Under the pieces are notes generated by a model. The model ran no database searches and was not told where the DNA came from. It was given only the letters and a program-made list of their open reading frames with translations. From positions 1 to 29,440 of the forward strand of contig CAZBVO010000018.1 in assembly GCA_964495385.1 (NCBI GenBank): a DNA stretch of 29,440 bases, in the 5' to 3' direction. The translations under genes were made by a program, and so were the position numbers. The DNA is from CAG-1138 sp964495385 (GTDB lineage Bacteria > Bacillota > Clostridia > Christensenellales > CAG-917). This document shows, one piece after another, positions 14,657-20,732 of this stretch. Every line of letters begins with the position of its first letter. The stretch's first letter is position 1.

Positions 14657-15937
14657 ATGAAAAATTATTTAAACGAACTGACCGACAGCATACTTCAACT
14701 GGTGGCAATCGACAGCGTCGAAAGCACCCCGTCGGAGGGCGCTCCGTTTGGCAAAGGAAACCTCGAAGCACTGTTGCAAACCCTTGACTTGATGAAAAGT
14801 TGGGGATTTTCCGTCAAAAACCTTGACGGCTACTGCGGTTATGCCGAAATAGGCGACGGCGAACCGTTCGGCATCCTCGGACACCTCGACGTTATGCCCG
14901 TGGGCAAGGGCTGGACTCGCAACCCGTGGGGCGAAATAGCGGACGGCGTCATTTACGGCCGGGGCGTCATGGACGACAAAGGTCCGATGCTTTGCGCAAT
15001 GTATGCGGTCAAAGCGCTTCTGGACGAGGGGAAAAAACCGAAAAAACGCATCCGTTTTATTTTCGGCTGCAACGAAGAAAGCGGCTGGAAGTGCATCGAC
15101 CACTACAACGAAGTGGAAGAAATGCCGGAAACGGGCATCAGCCCCGATGCGGATTTCCCTGTCATCAACTGTGAAAAAGGTATTTTGCATTTAAAACTTG
15201 ACCTTCCTTATGGCGGAAATCTGAAAATGCGCGCAGGCTCGAGACCGAACGTTGTGCCTAACGAGTGCGAAGTATGGTCCGACACGGCCGAATTTGCAAA
15301 TTTCTGCCTTGAAAACAGCTTACAAACGGCCTTTGACAACACCGTCAAAGTGCTTGGAGCTTCGGCCCACGCCGCCACCCCTTGGGTGGGCGATAACGCC
15401 GCGGTAAAAGCATTGAAGCTGTTTGGCGAACTGGACGGCACGATTGCATCGGCGGCCGAAAGGCTCGACGGAATTTACGGCGAAGGCGCACACGTCGACT
15501 TTGCCGACGAAGTTAGCGGCAAACTGACGTTTAACGTCGGCGTGCTGGACGTGAATGACGGCAAAATCTCCACTACAATCGATATGCGATACCCCGTAAC
15601 CTTCTCGTCCGACGACATAGTCAATCGCCTGCAAGCCACCTTCCCTGAGGGCAAGATAACCGTTTTAAACGTACAGCAACCGCTTTACGTCGACAAAAAC
15701 GATCCGCTCGTCACGGATTTGCTGGCCGCATACAACAAAGTTATGAAAACCGATGCCGAAGCAATCACTATCGGCGGAGGCACCTACGCACGAGCATTAA
15801 AGCACGGCGTCGCGTTCGGGCCGGAATTTCCGGGAAGCGTGTCGACGATTCATCAACCCGACGAAAGAATCAGCGTGAACGAGCTGGAAAAAGCCCTTGA
15901 AATTTATTACGAGGCATTCAAAACCATTTTGTTTTAA
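14657..15937 (+). CDS. M20-family dipeptidase, PepV-like
   Basis: This 426-residue di-zinc enzyme resembles PepV/Xaa-His dipeptidases, which finish cytoplasmic peptide breakdown. Metal ligands: H76 in GHLDVMPVGKGW, the bridging Asp D106 in GVMDDKGP, the base/ligand pair E140-E141 in CNEESGWKC, D164 in SPDADFPVINCEKG, and the C-terminal His in STIHQPDE. The N-terminal IDSVESTPSEGAPFGKG is the usual PepV opening. At 426 residues it is shorter than the roughly 470 of Lactobacillus PepV, with the loss in the lid domain between the two catalytic parts. The ribosome-binding site is weak (GGTG). It is monocistronic between a divergent promoter and a convergent terminator. Confidence 0.92.
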   Translation: MKNYLNELTDSILQLVAIDSVESTPSEGAPFGKGNLEALLQTLDLMKSWGFSVKNLDGYCGYAEIGDGEPFGILGHLDVMPVGKGWTRNPWGEIADGVIYGRGVMDDKGPMLCAMYAVKALLDEGKKPKKRIRFIFGCNEESGWKCIDHYNEVEEMPETGISPDADFPVINCEKGILHLKLDLPYGGNLKMRAGSRPNVVPNECEVWSDTAEFANFCLENSLQTAFDNTVKVLGASAHAATPWVGDNAAVKALKLFGELDGTIASAAERLDGIYGEGAHVDFADEVSGKLTFNVGVLDVNDGKISTTIDMRYPVTFSSDDIVNRLQATFPEGKITVLNVQQPLYVDKNDPLVTDLLAAYNKVMKTDAEAITIGGGTYARALKHGVAFGPEFPGSVSTIHQPDERISVNELEKALEIYYEAFKTILF

Positions 15938-15945
15938 AAAATTTA

Positions 15946-15969
15946 GCGGCGGTAATCCGCCGCTTTTTT
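15946..15969 (+). terminator. Terminator after the dipeptidase gene
   Basis: GCGGCGG-TAAT-CCGCCGC (15946-15963) is a 7-bp GC-rich stem followed by six T. It abuts the cwlD stop codon on the other strand. Confidence 0.88.
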
Positions 15970-16696
15970 ATGCCGCATTTTGAGTCTCCGCCACAAAGCG
16001 CATTATGCCGCAAAACACCGTATAGGCAATTTTTCGTCTGAAATCGTAACTTAAAAGCAGGCTTTCGTCCTCAGGGCTCGACAAAAAGGCACATTCCACG
16101 ATGACGGCAGGCAGCTCGGTGCAATTTAAAATGTAGTAGTCTCCCGCAAGTGCCGAGTAGTTTCGACCGTTGTATTTTTTGTTGACGTTGGCGTTTAAAA
16201 GGTTCTGAGTAAGCATAGCCAGTCGCTTGCCTTCGGGGTTGCTTCCCCTAAAAAACACCTGACTTCCTCGCCTTTTGGGGGAAGAAAAATAATTTTGATG
16301 CACACTGACAACCAACACGGCATCGCTGGCGTCGATTATTTTTTTGCGTGCAGCCATATCTTTTTGCTTCATGGTCATAGCATCCGCATCTTCATACACC
16401 GCGCCGTCGGATTTTCGGGTATAAACCACCTCGAATCCTGCCGCTTCAACGTATTCGCCGAGCAAAAAAGCAATCTCCAAATTCAAATCGCTTTCCTTTA
16501 CCCCCGTAAGGCGCCCCGTAACCCCTCCGTCCGAGCCGCCGTGCCCGGCATCGATGACTATGCGCGGTTTTTTTGTTCTGTCTGCTGTTGCCGAAACGGC
16601 CACCGTCACGGCCGCCATAACCGTTACGGCTATCCATACCGCCGCCACCGCCATTTGAATACCGTTTTTTCTGACCGCTTTCGACAAATATTTCAT
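15968..16696 (-). CDS. cwlD: Germination-specific N-acetylmuramoyl-L-alanine amidase CwlD
   Basis: This 242-residue protein has an N-terminal membrane/signal segment (about 12-36) and an Amidase_3 domain. Zinc ligands are H52 in IDAGHGGSDGG, E68 in VKESDLNLEIA and H133 in VVSVHQNYF, with the catalytic E201 in AVIVECAFLS. Length matches CwlD (about 237 residues), and the neighbouring sporulation genes support this. CwlD cleaves the peptide side chain during spore cortex synthesis so that muramic delta-lactam can form, the mark that germination enzymes such as SleB need. GGGAGAA precedes the ATG. Its first 155 bp plus upstream sequence are duplicated at 19317-19493, so the present upstream region is not the ancestral one. 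Confidence 0.9.
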   Translation of the reverse strand: MKYLSKAVRKNGIQMAVAAVWIAVTVMAAVTVAVSATADRTKKPRIVIDAGHGGSDGGVTGRLTGVKESDLNLEIAFLLGEYVEAAGFEVVYTRKSDGAVYEDADAMTMKQKDMAARKKIIDASDAVLVVSVHQNYFSSPKRRGSQVFFRGSNPEGKRLAMLTQNLLNANVNKKYNGRNYSALAGDYYILNCTELPAVIVECAFLSSPEDESLLLSYDFRRKIAYTVFCGIMRFVAETQNAA

Positions 16697-16719
16697 GTTA
16701 CAAAAATTCTCCCGTTTTT
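16542..16719. repeat. Left direct repeat: cwlD 5' end and leader
   Basis: This 178-bp segment matches 19317-19493 in the same orientation. The two copies are identical over 99 bp (16621-16719 against 19395-19493); the rest has six substitutions and one deleted T in the right copy. Weaker similarity continues outward (GYACAGGTCTG... / TGCAGGCC..., then TTTTTATTTAAA) to about 16765, interrupted by about 45 bp present only on the right. Confidence 0.95.
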
Positions 16720-16814
16720 GGTTGTACAGGTCTGCTTTTTGATTTTTATTTAAAATAACCTATTCGACGTCTGCTATTATTAGAATGTTTTTTCAAAATT
16801 ATGTCATAAAGATA

Positions 16815-16842
16815 TTGACTTTTAAAAATCTTATGATAAAAT
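16815..16842 (+). promoter_or_regulatory. Promoter of the island operon
   Basis: TTGACT (16815-16820), a 16-bp spacer and TAAAAT (16837-16842). The start would fall near 16849, immediately before a long hairpin. Confidence 0.7.
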
Positions 16843-16850
16843 GCCTACAA

Positions 16851-16889
16851 AAAAGATTGAAGGGGAACCTTTGTCCCCTTCGATCTTTT
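16851..16889 (+). terminator. Terminator-like hairpin at the 5' end of the island transcript
   Basis: Arms 16851-16866 and 16874-16889 form a 16-bp stem (one G-U pair) around a 7-base loop, followed by TATCTTTTT. It looks like a rho-independent terminator, but it sits between the promoter and the ribosome-binding site, within about the first 40 transcribed bases. Confidence 0.7.
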
Positions 16890-16912
16890 TATCTTTTTAC
16901 GGAGGTGAACAA

Positions 16913-17332
16913 ATGGAAAAATGGGAAAAAGATCTAGTTGCACACAACAGAAGCATTGCTCTTGAAACCAAAAGAATTAATGAGGAAATATTGCAAATTC
17001 CGGACTGTTTGGCACAAAAAGAAAAATTGGCATATAGCGAAATTATAAACAATCTTAAAAAAAGTATTAATTATAGATTATCGCATAGCGATGCCGAACT
17101 CATTTGGCAATATTGTCAATTAAAAATAATGAGAGATAAGGCCTGGAAAGAATACACTAAAAACCCAGACAGATATATACGAATTGTGACCGGAATTTGT
17201 AGCGATGGAAAAACTCCCAAAATTATGGTAAAGGAGAATCAACATTACAAAACTTTAATGGATTGCAATAAGCAACTTGAAAAAATATTAAAAGATTTAA
17301 GATTAACGCCAGAAATACGAAGAAAAAAATGA
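16913..17332 (+). CDS. Phage terminase small subunit-like protein (P27 type)
   Basis: This 139-residue charged, helical protein starts MEKWEKDLVAHNRSIALE. Its C-terminal part (KENQHYKTLMDCNKQLEKIL, then LRLTPEIRRKK) has the layout of P27-family small terminases, in which a helix with an asparagine-rich turn is followed by L-G/x-LTPxSR. Small terminases recognise phage DNA for packaging. The start at 16913 is chosen for GGAGGTGAAC; the ATG 24 codons upstream is at the promoter. No large terminase follows, which is unusual. The call rests on pattern alone. Confidence 0.55.
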   Translation: MEKWEKDLVAHNRSIALETKRINEEILQIPDCLAQKEKLAYSEIINNLKKSINYRLSHSDAELIWQYCQLKIMRDKAWKEYTKNPDRYIRIVTGICSDGKTPKIMVKENQHYKTLMDCNKQLEKILKDLRLTPEIRRKK

Positions 17333-17338
17333 GGAAAT

Positions 17339-18382
17339 ATGAAAAAATTAAAAATAGAATATATAGAAGCCGAAAAACTAACACATTTCGAAAACAACTC
17401 AAAGATTCACACAAAAAAACAAATAGAGCATATTGCAAACTCAATTAAAGAATTCGGATTTAATGATCCACTAGGCATCGCCGGAGAAAACAATGTTGTT
17501 CTTGAGGGAAATGGCCGAGTTGAAGCAGCAAAATTATTAAACATTAAAAAACTTCCCTGTGTCAGACTTGATCATATGACAAAAGAAGAACAACACGCAT
17601 ATGTAATCGCACATAATTCTTTAAACTTAGAGACTGGGTTTGATGATAAAAAACTTCTAAACGAACTACAAAAACTTCAATCGTCTTTAGATTTTTCAAA
17701 ATTAGGATTTGATAAACTCGAATTGCAAAATTTACAAAACATAAATGATGAATATTATAAACAAATTCTTGCGGCACAAATTAAAAAACTTGTAAGAAAT
17801 CGATTTAAAACGATTGGGAACTTTGATATTCCGTTTATAAATAAACAAAATATCGATTTAAACAAAATAAAATTATATAGTTATAGTGACACTAAATATA
17901 ACGACATCAAAAATCAAAATAAAACTATTCATTTTTTCTTGCATGATTATCGCTTTGAGCACGTATATTCAAATGCAGAAACTGCTGTTGAAAAAATTAG
18001 ACAATATTATGCTGTTTGCACTCCCGATTTTAGTTTATACACAGATATGCCATTAGTTTTGCAAATGTATAGCACTTTTAAAAATCGTTGGTGCGGAGCG
18101 TTTTGGCAAAGTCAAGGGATAAATGTAATTCCAACAATATCTTGGAGCGACGAAAGGAGTTTTAATTTTTGTTTTGACGGGATTGAACCTGGTTCTATCG
18201 TCGCCGTTTCTACGCATGGAAACAGAAAATGCAAAGAGGAATTTATGTTAGGATATAACAAAATGTTGGAGAAAATAAAACCTTGTGCTATACTATGCTA
18301 TGGAAAACCCTTTGAAGAAATGAAAGGAAACTTGACAACATTCCCCTACCGGTACCGAAAAAACAGTGAGGCGCACGTATGA
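17339..18382 (+). CDS. ParB-like nuclease domain fused to DUF4417
   Basis: This 347-residue protein has an N-terminal ParB/Srx-type domain (about 1-105): KIHTKKQIEHIANSIKEFGF, the nucleotide-binding motif VVLEGNGRVEAAKLL, and AYVIAHNSL. After a linker comes a DUF4417 domain (about 185-335) with its hallmarks HFFLHDYRFEHVYSN, TPDFSLYTDMP, NVIPTISWSDERSF, FCFDGIEPGSIVAVSTHGN and CAILCYGKP. ParB-like domains of this kind bind CTP or act on DNA and are common beside phage terminase genes. DUF4417 has no established role but is largely phage- and plasmid-borne. GAGG precedes the ATG, 6 bases after the terminase-like gene. Confidence 0.85.
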   Translation: MKKLKIEYIEAEKLTHFENNSKIHTKKQIEHIANSIKEFGFNDPLGIAGENNVVLEGNGRVEAAKLLNIKKLPCVRLDHMTKEEQHAYVIAHNSLNLETGFDDKKLLNELQKLQSSLDFSKLGFDKLELQNLQNINDEYYKQILAAQIKKLVRNRFKTIGNFDIPFINKQNIDLNKIKLYSYSDTKYNDIKNQNKTIHFFLHDYRFEHVYSNAETAVEKIRQYYAVCTPDFSLYTDMPLVLQMYSTFKNRWCGAFWQSQGINVIPTISWSDERSFNFCFDGIEPGSIVAVSTHGNRKCKEEFMLGYNKMLEKIKPCAILCYGKPFEEMKGNLTTFPYRYRKNSEAHV

Positions 18383-18684
18383 AAATAAACATTCAGATTT
18401 TTGGAGGACGGGGTACTAGTAGCGGGGGACATTATAGTGGAACAACCAAGCCTTCCATGGGATATAAGCCCAATTCAACTTATACACAGAAAAAAGGTGG
18501 CAAAAACTATCAAAAACGATGGTATGATAGCAATGGCAAACCCAAGAAAGATAAAGACTTCACTAATCACGGCAACTCGAAAAAACATCCGGTTACTCCG
18601 CATTTTCACGATTGGGAAAACGGAAAGCGGAGCAATGGATATTACCGAGACAGCAATGGAAATAAACATTATTTCGATAAATAA
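18379..18684 (+). CDS. Small phage-type FGGRG protein with His-rich toxin-like C-terminus
   Basis: This 101-residue protein opens MKINIQIFGGRGTSSGG, a motif I associate with N-termini of phage head-associated proteins, some of which carry C-terminal toxins. Residues 45-101 are basic and aromatic: RWYDSNGKPKKDKDF, then a His cluster (H64, H70, H75, H77) in HG-SKK-HPVTPHFHDW and a final NGYYRDSNGNKHYFDK. Spaced histidines with Asp and basic residues suggest a small nuclease toxin or metal-binding fold, without proof. It overlaps the ParB/DUF4417 gene by four bases (ATGA), so they are translationally coupled. A zinc-ribbon gene follows. Function unknown. Confidence 0.7.
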   Translation: MKINIQIFGGRGTSSGGHYSGTTKPSMGYKPNSTYTQKKGGKNYQKRWYDSNGKPKKDKDFTNHGNSKKHPVTPHFHDWENGKRSNGYYRDSNGNKHYFDK

Positions 18685-18696
18685 AGGAGCAAGGAA

Positions 18697-19125
18697 ATGA
18701 ACCAAATTAAAAAATGCGATGTTTGCGGTTGCGATGTAGTTATGGTGCAATATGGAGATAAAAAATGCAAAAAGTGTGGCTGGATACAGTGCTCCGAATC
18801 GTTGCAAGACACAACCAAATTGCAATATCCCAACATCACTTCATTAAATAATGCAAAAGAATTAAACAAAAAAGGATTGAAAATCAAACCTACCTTTGAA
18901 GATTTTATAGAGAGTGTTCGATTAAACTTAGAGCCTAACTTTAAGTACGGCAAAAAACAATACGGCTCGACCAATTTCTCGGGATACGAGTTTTATGAGT
19001 GGGATAAAGAAGACGGCTACCAATCATACAAAACAATAGAAGATTTTGAACAAAAAGTTAACATCGACGGAAAATTATTGAAAGATATTTGGAACGATGT
19101 TTATCAATTCGAATTTGGGTGTTAA
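18697..19125 (+). CDS. Zinc-ribbon protein, possible immunity partner
   Basis: This 142-residue protein has an N-terminal zinc ribbon: C7-x2-C10 and C24-x2-C27, with C12 and C32 extra, in KKCDVCGCDV and KKCKKCGWIQC. The rest is acidic with aromatic clusters (FSGYEFYEWDKEDGYQSY at about 98-115) and ends DIWNDVYQFEFGC. An acidic, ribbon-bearing protein directly after a small basic toxin-like gene is a typical immunity arrangement, but I do not recognise the family. AAGGAGCAAGG precedes the ATG, 12 bases after the upstream stop. Confidence 0.65.
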   Translation: MNQIKKCDVCGCDVVMVQYGDKKCKKCGWIQCSESLQDTTKLQYPNITSLNNAKELNKKGLKIKPTFEDFIESVRLNLEPNFKYGKKQYGSTNFSGYEFYEWDKEDGYQSYKTIEDFEQKVNIDGKLLKDIWNDVYQFEFGC

Positions 19126-19230
19126 ATATAAAATATCGTTAACAATCTACTCCCTCCCTGACTCCACAATACCAAAAAATTTCGAATAAGCACATTATAC
19201 AATCAATTAAGATAAATATATTTAGAAAAG

Positions 19231-19270
19231 AAAAAAGCCATACGTCCGAAAACGGATGTATGGCTTTTTT
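19231..19270 (+). terminator. Terminator of the island operon
   Basis: AAAAAAGCCATACGTCCG (19231-19248) pairs with 19253-19270 through an AAAA loop: an 18-bp stem with one G-U pair, ending in six T. It lies 46 bp before the right repeat, so the island carries a complete transcription unit. Confidence 0.93.
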
Positions 19271-19316
19271 GTCAAAGTTAAATATTTAACAAGCATTATT
19301 TGTCTCAACCACCTCA

Positions 19317-19470
19317 TGCCCGGCATCGATGACTATGCGCGGTTTTTTGTTCTGTCCGCCGATGCTGAAACGGCCACTGTCACGGCCGCCATGACCGTTA
19401 CGGCTATCCATACCGCCGCCACCGCCATTTGAATACCGTTTTTTCTGACCGCTTTCGACAAATATTTCAT
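19317..19470 (-). pseudogene. Truncated, frameshifted copy of the cwlD 5' end
   Basis: Reading on the minus strand from the ATG at 19470, the frame reproduces the cwlD signal region (MKYLSKAVRKNGIQMAVAAV and onward to ADRTK). A T run of 6 instead of 7 (on the plus strand at about 19343) then shifts the frame and gives a stop within four codons. Beyond GCCGGGCA the similarity ends and island sequence begins. It is a remnant left by duplication at the island boundary. Confidence 0.92.
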
Positions 19471-19493
19471 GTTACAAAAATTCTCCCGTTTTT
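19317..19493. repeat. Right direct repeat: cwlD 5' end and leader
   Basis: This 177-bp copy matches 16542-16719 as described there. Outside it, the sequence continues with what is probably the original upstream region of cwlD. Confidence 0.95.
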
Positions 19494-19854
19494 CGTCAAT
19501 TTTCGCATAAAAACGGCGATTGCAACCGTTTTACGTTATGCAGGCCAACTTTTGTATTTTTATTTAAAAAACGCATATTTTATGCCGGTTATCCACAATT
19601 TTGTCCACCAAACAGGCGGCTTTTGTGGAAAAGGCCCACATCGCCAACAAAAATTTTTTTGTTTTTTACCGCTTTATCTTGCTATTTTATGCGCTCCTTC
19701 GGGCGGTTATGACGGCTCGGATTTTTGTCGAAATTTTAAGCAAATTGAATTGTTTTGCAATATCGGGGGTTTATCGGCGCCAAACAGGCATATATCGACG
19801 GGTTTTCAAATATTATTTAGCAAATCCGTTTCGGACAAACCTTTGGAGGTGAAC
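19494..19854 (+). other. Intergenic region upstream of the PRC-barrel gene with DnaA-box-like and 0A-box-like sites
   Basis: No gene is supported here; an open frame across it lacks a ribosome-binding site until 19855. The stretch holds TTATCCACA (19589-19597), an exact DnaA box, TTGTCCACC (19601-19609), and TGTGGAAAA (19624-19632, a one-mismatch box on the other strand). TGTCGAA at 19726-19732 matches the Spo0A box core. The first 90 bp are the ancestral leader of cwlD, including about 45 bp missing from the left copy. Confidence 0.45.
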
Positions 19855-20571
19855 ATGACCAACTTTTCAAACATAAAAAATCTGCCGCTGCTGTTTTTGG
19901 CCGAGGCGGAGGAATCGGGCAAAATCAAAGGCGTTTTGACCGACAGAAAAATGAATAAAATTTACTATATCGTATTTGTAGACAAATGCTTCGGCACGCT
20001 TTGCAAACGCTACTGTTCCCTTAAAAAAATTGCGGCATTCGGTCGCGACGCCGTTGCCGTCGAAAACAAGTCGGCACTGGCCGACCAATCGGACCTCGGC
20101 GAAAAAGAATACTCCTTAACAGCGCCGGGAGCAAAGATTTTTAACGACCGAGGAGAATTTTTGGGGCGCTTGACGGATTTTGTGTTTGACGAAACGGGAA
20201 AAATTTCGGAAATTGTTTTCGGAGAAGAGTCTGCTTCGCAGGACAAAATCGCCTCCTCTTCGGACGGAATAATAATCCTCGGCAAAAAAATAGCAAAATC
20301 GCCGAAACCTAAAAAAATACCGCTGCCGAAAAACGGCAACGGGCAAAAGGTGTTCACTCTCGACACGGAACCCGTAAGTTCGGCCGTTCCGCCGCGTTTT
20401 GTATCGGATTGCTCCTTTTTGTCTGGGCGCACGGTGCTTGGGAACATCTCGGACGGAAACGGAAACGTCATAATCCCCGAAGGAGCCGTGATCACCGACG
20501 AAACGGTGTCGGTTGCACGCAAACATTTCAGGCTCTCCGACCTTACAGGCCTGTCGAAACAAAACGGATAA
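19855..20571 (+). CDS. PRC-barrel-like protein
   Basis: This 238-residue cytoplasmic protein appears to hold two PRC-barrel-like beta domains, at about 1-75 (FLAEAEESGKIKGVLTDRK...IYYIVF) and about 84-145 (SLTAPGAKIFNDRGEFLGRL, VFDETGKISEIVFG, IASSSDGIIILG). A basic linker KSPKPKKIPLPK follows. The C-terminus (GRTVLGNISDGNGNVIIPEG, then AVITDETVSVARKHFRLSDLT) is a motif often found at the end of Bacillota PRC-barrel proteins. PRC barrels bind other proteins or RNA. Starting at 19855 is supported by GGAGGTGAAC; the reading upstream runs into the cwlD remnant. Role unknown. Confidence 0.75.
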   Translation: MTNFSNIKNLPLLFLAEAEESGKIKGVLTDRKMNKIYYIVFVDKCFGTLCKRYCSLKKIAAFGRDAVAVENKSALADQSDLGEKEYSLTAPGAKIFNDRGEFLGRLTDFVFDETGKISEIVFGEESASQDKIASSSDGIIILGKKIAKSPKPKKIPLPKNGNGQKVFTLDTEPVSSAVPPRFVSDCSFLSGRTVLGNISDGNGNVIIPEGAVITDETVSVARKHFRLSDLTGLSKQNG

Positions 20572-20651
20572 AAATTAGCAAAGCGGTTCGGAAAATCCAA
20601 ACCGCTTTGCTAATTATATGATAAGGGGGAAAATTATGAGCTCTTTAATGC
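20570..20651 (-). ncRNA. Candidate small RNA between the PRC-barrel and glmM genes
   Basis: A consensus promoter on the minus strand (20658-20686) would start a transcript near 20651. About 35 bases on is a perfect 16-bp stem (AATTAGCAAAGCGGTT type, arms 20600-20615 and 20573-20588), with an inner GGA/TCC extension, followed on that strand by TTTTTA. The product would be about 80 nt. There is no protein-coding frame of note within it. The hairpin could also end the glmM and PRC-barrel transcripts, but the promoter between glmM and the hairpin argues for a separate RNA. Confidence 0.55.
20573..20615 (-). terminator. Perfect 16-bp hairpin, terminator on the minus strand
   Basis: The stem is symmetrical and serves both strands structurally, but only the minus strand has a T run (TTTTTA) after it. 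On the plus strand it directly follows the PRC-barrel stop codon and is followed by ATATGATAAGG. Confidence 0.8.
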
Positions 20652-20657
20652 GTCCCT

Positions 20658-20686
20658 ATAATAGCACGCTGTTTTTGATTTGTCAA
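20658..20686 (-). promoter_or_regulatory. Orphan consensus promoter in the glmM 3' flank
   Basis: On the minus strand TTGACA (20681-20686), 17 bp, TATTAT (20658-20663). It lies 47 bp beyond the glmM stop codon and faces the 20573-20615 hairpin. Confidence 0.75.
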
Positions 20687-20732
20687 CAAAAAAATTAAAT
20701 TATTTTTTATTTTTTCAAAAAAATTTTTCCTT

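Larger units (their letters stand above)
16720..19316. mobile_element. AT-rich phage-derived island inserted at cwlD
   Basis: About 2.6 kb of markedly AT-rich sequence lies between two direct copies of the cwlD 5' end. It holds four same-strand genes with tight spacing and its own promoter and terminator: a P27-like small terminase, a ParB/DUF4417 fusion, a small FGGRG-type phage protein and a zinc-ribbon protein. Composition and codon use (AAA, TTA, ATA rich) differ sharply from the flanking genes. No integrase, transposase, large terminase or portal gene is present, so it is either a prophage remnant or a satellite-like cargo block. Confidence 0.8.

Noticed and set aside
16295..16753. Plus-strand open frame of 152 codons opposite cwlD
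   Set aside because: It is antisense to the zinc-ligand-bearing cwlD frame and lacks a ribosome-binding site.
19429..19854. N-terminal extension of the PRC-barrel protein into the cwlD remnant
   Set aside because: The extension has no ribosome-binding site, reads through the antisense cwlD leader, and GGAGGTGAAC sits exactly before the ATG at 19855.
20636..20698. A 20-codon plus-strand frame (ATG AGC TCT ...) preceded by AAGGGGGAAAATT
   Set aside because: It has a plausible ribosome-binding site, but no plus-strand promoter after the preceding hairpin, and its bases are explained by the opposite-strand promoter at 20658-20686.
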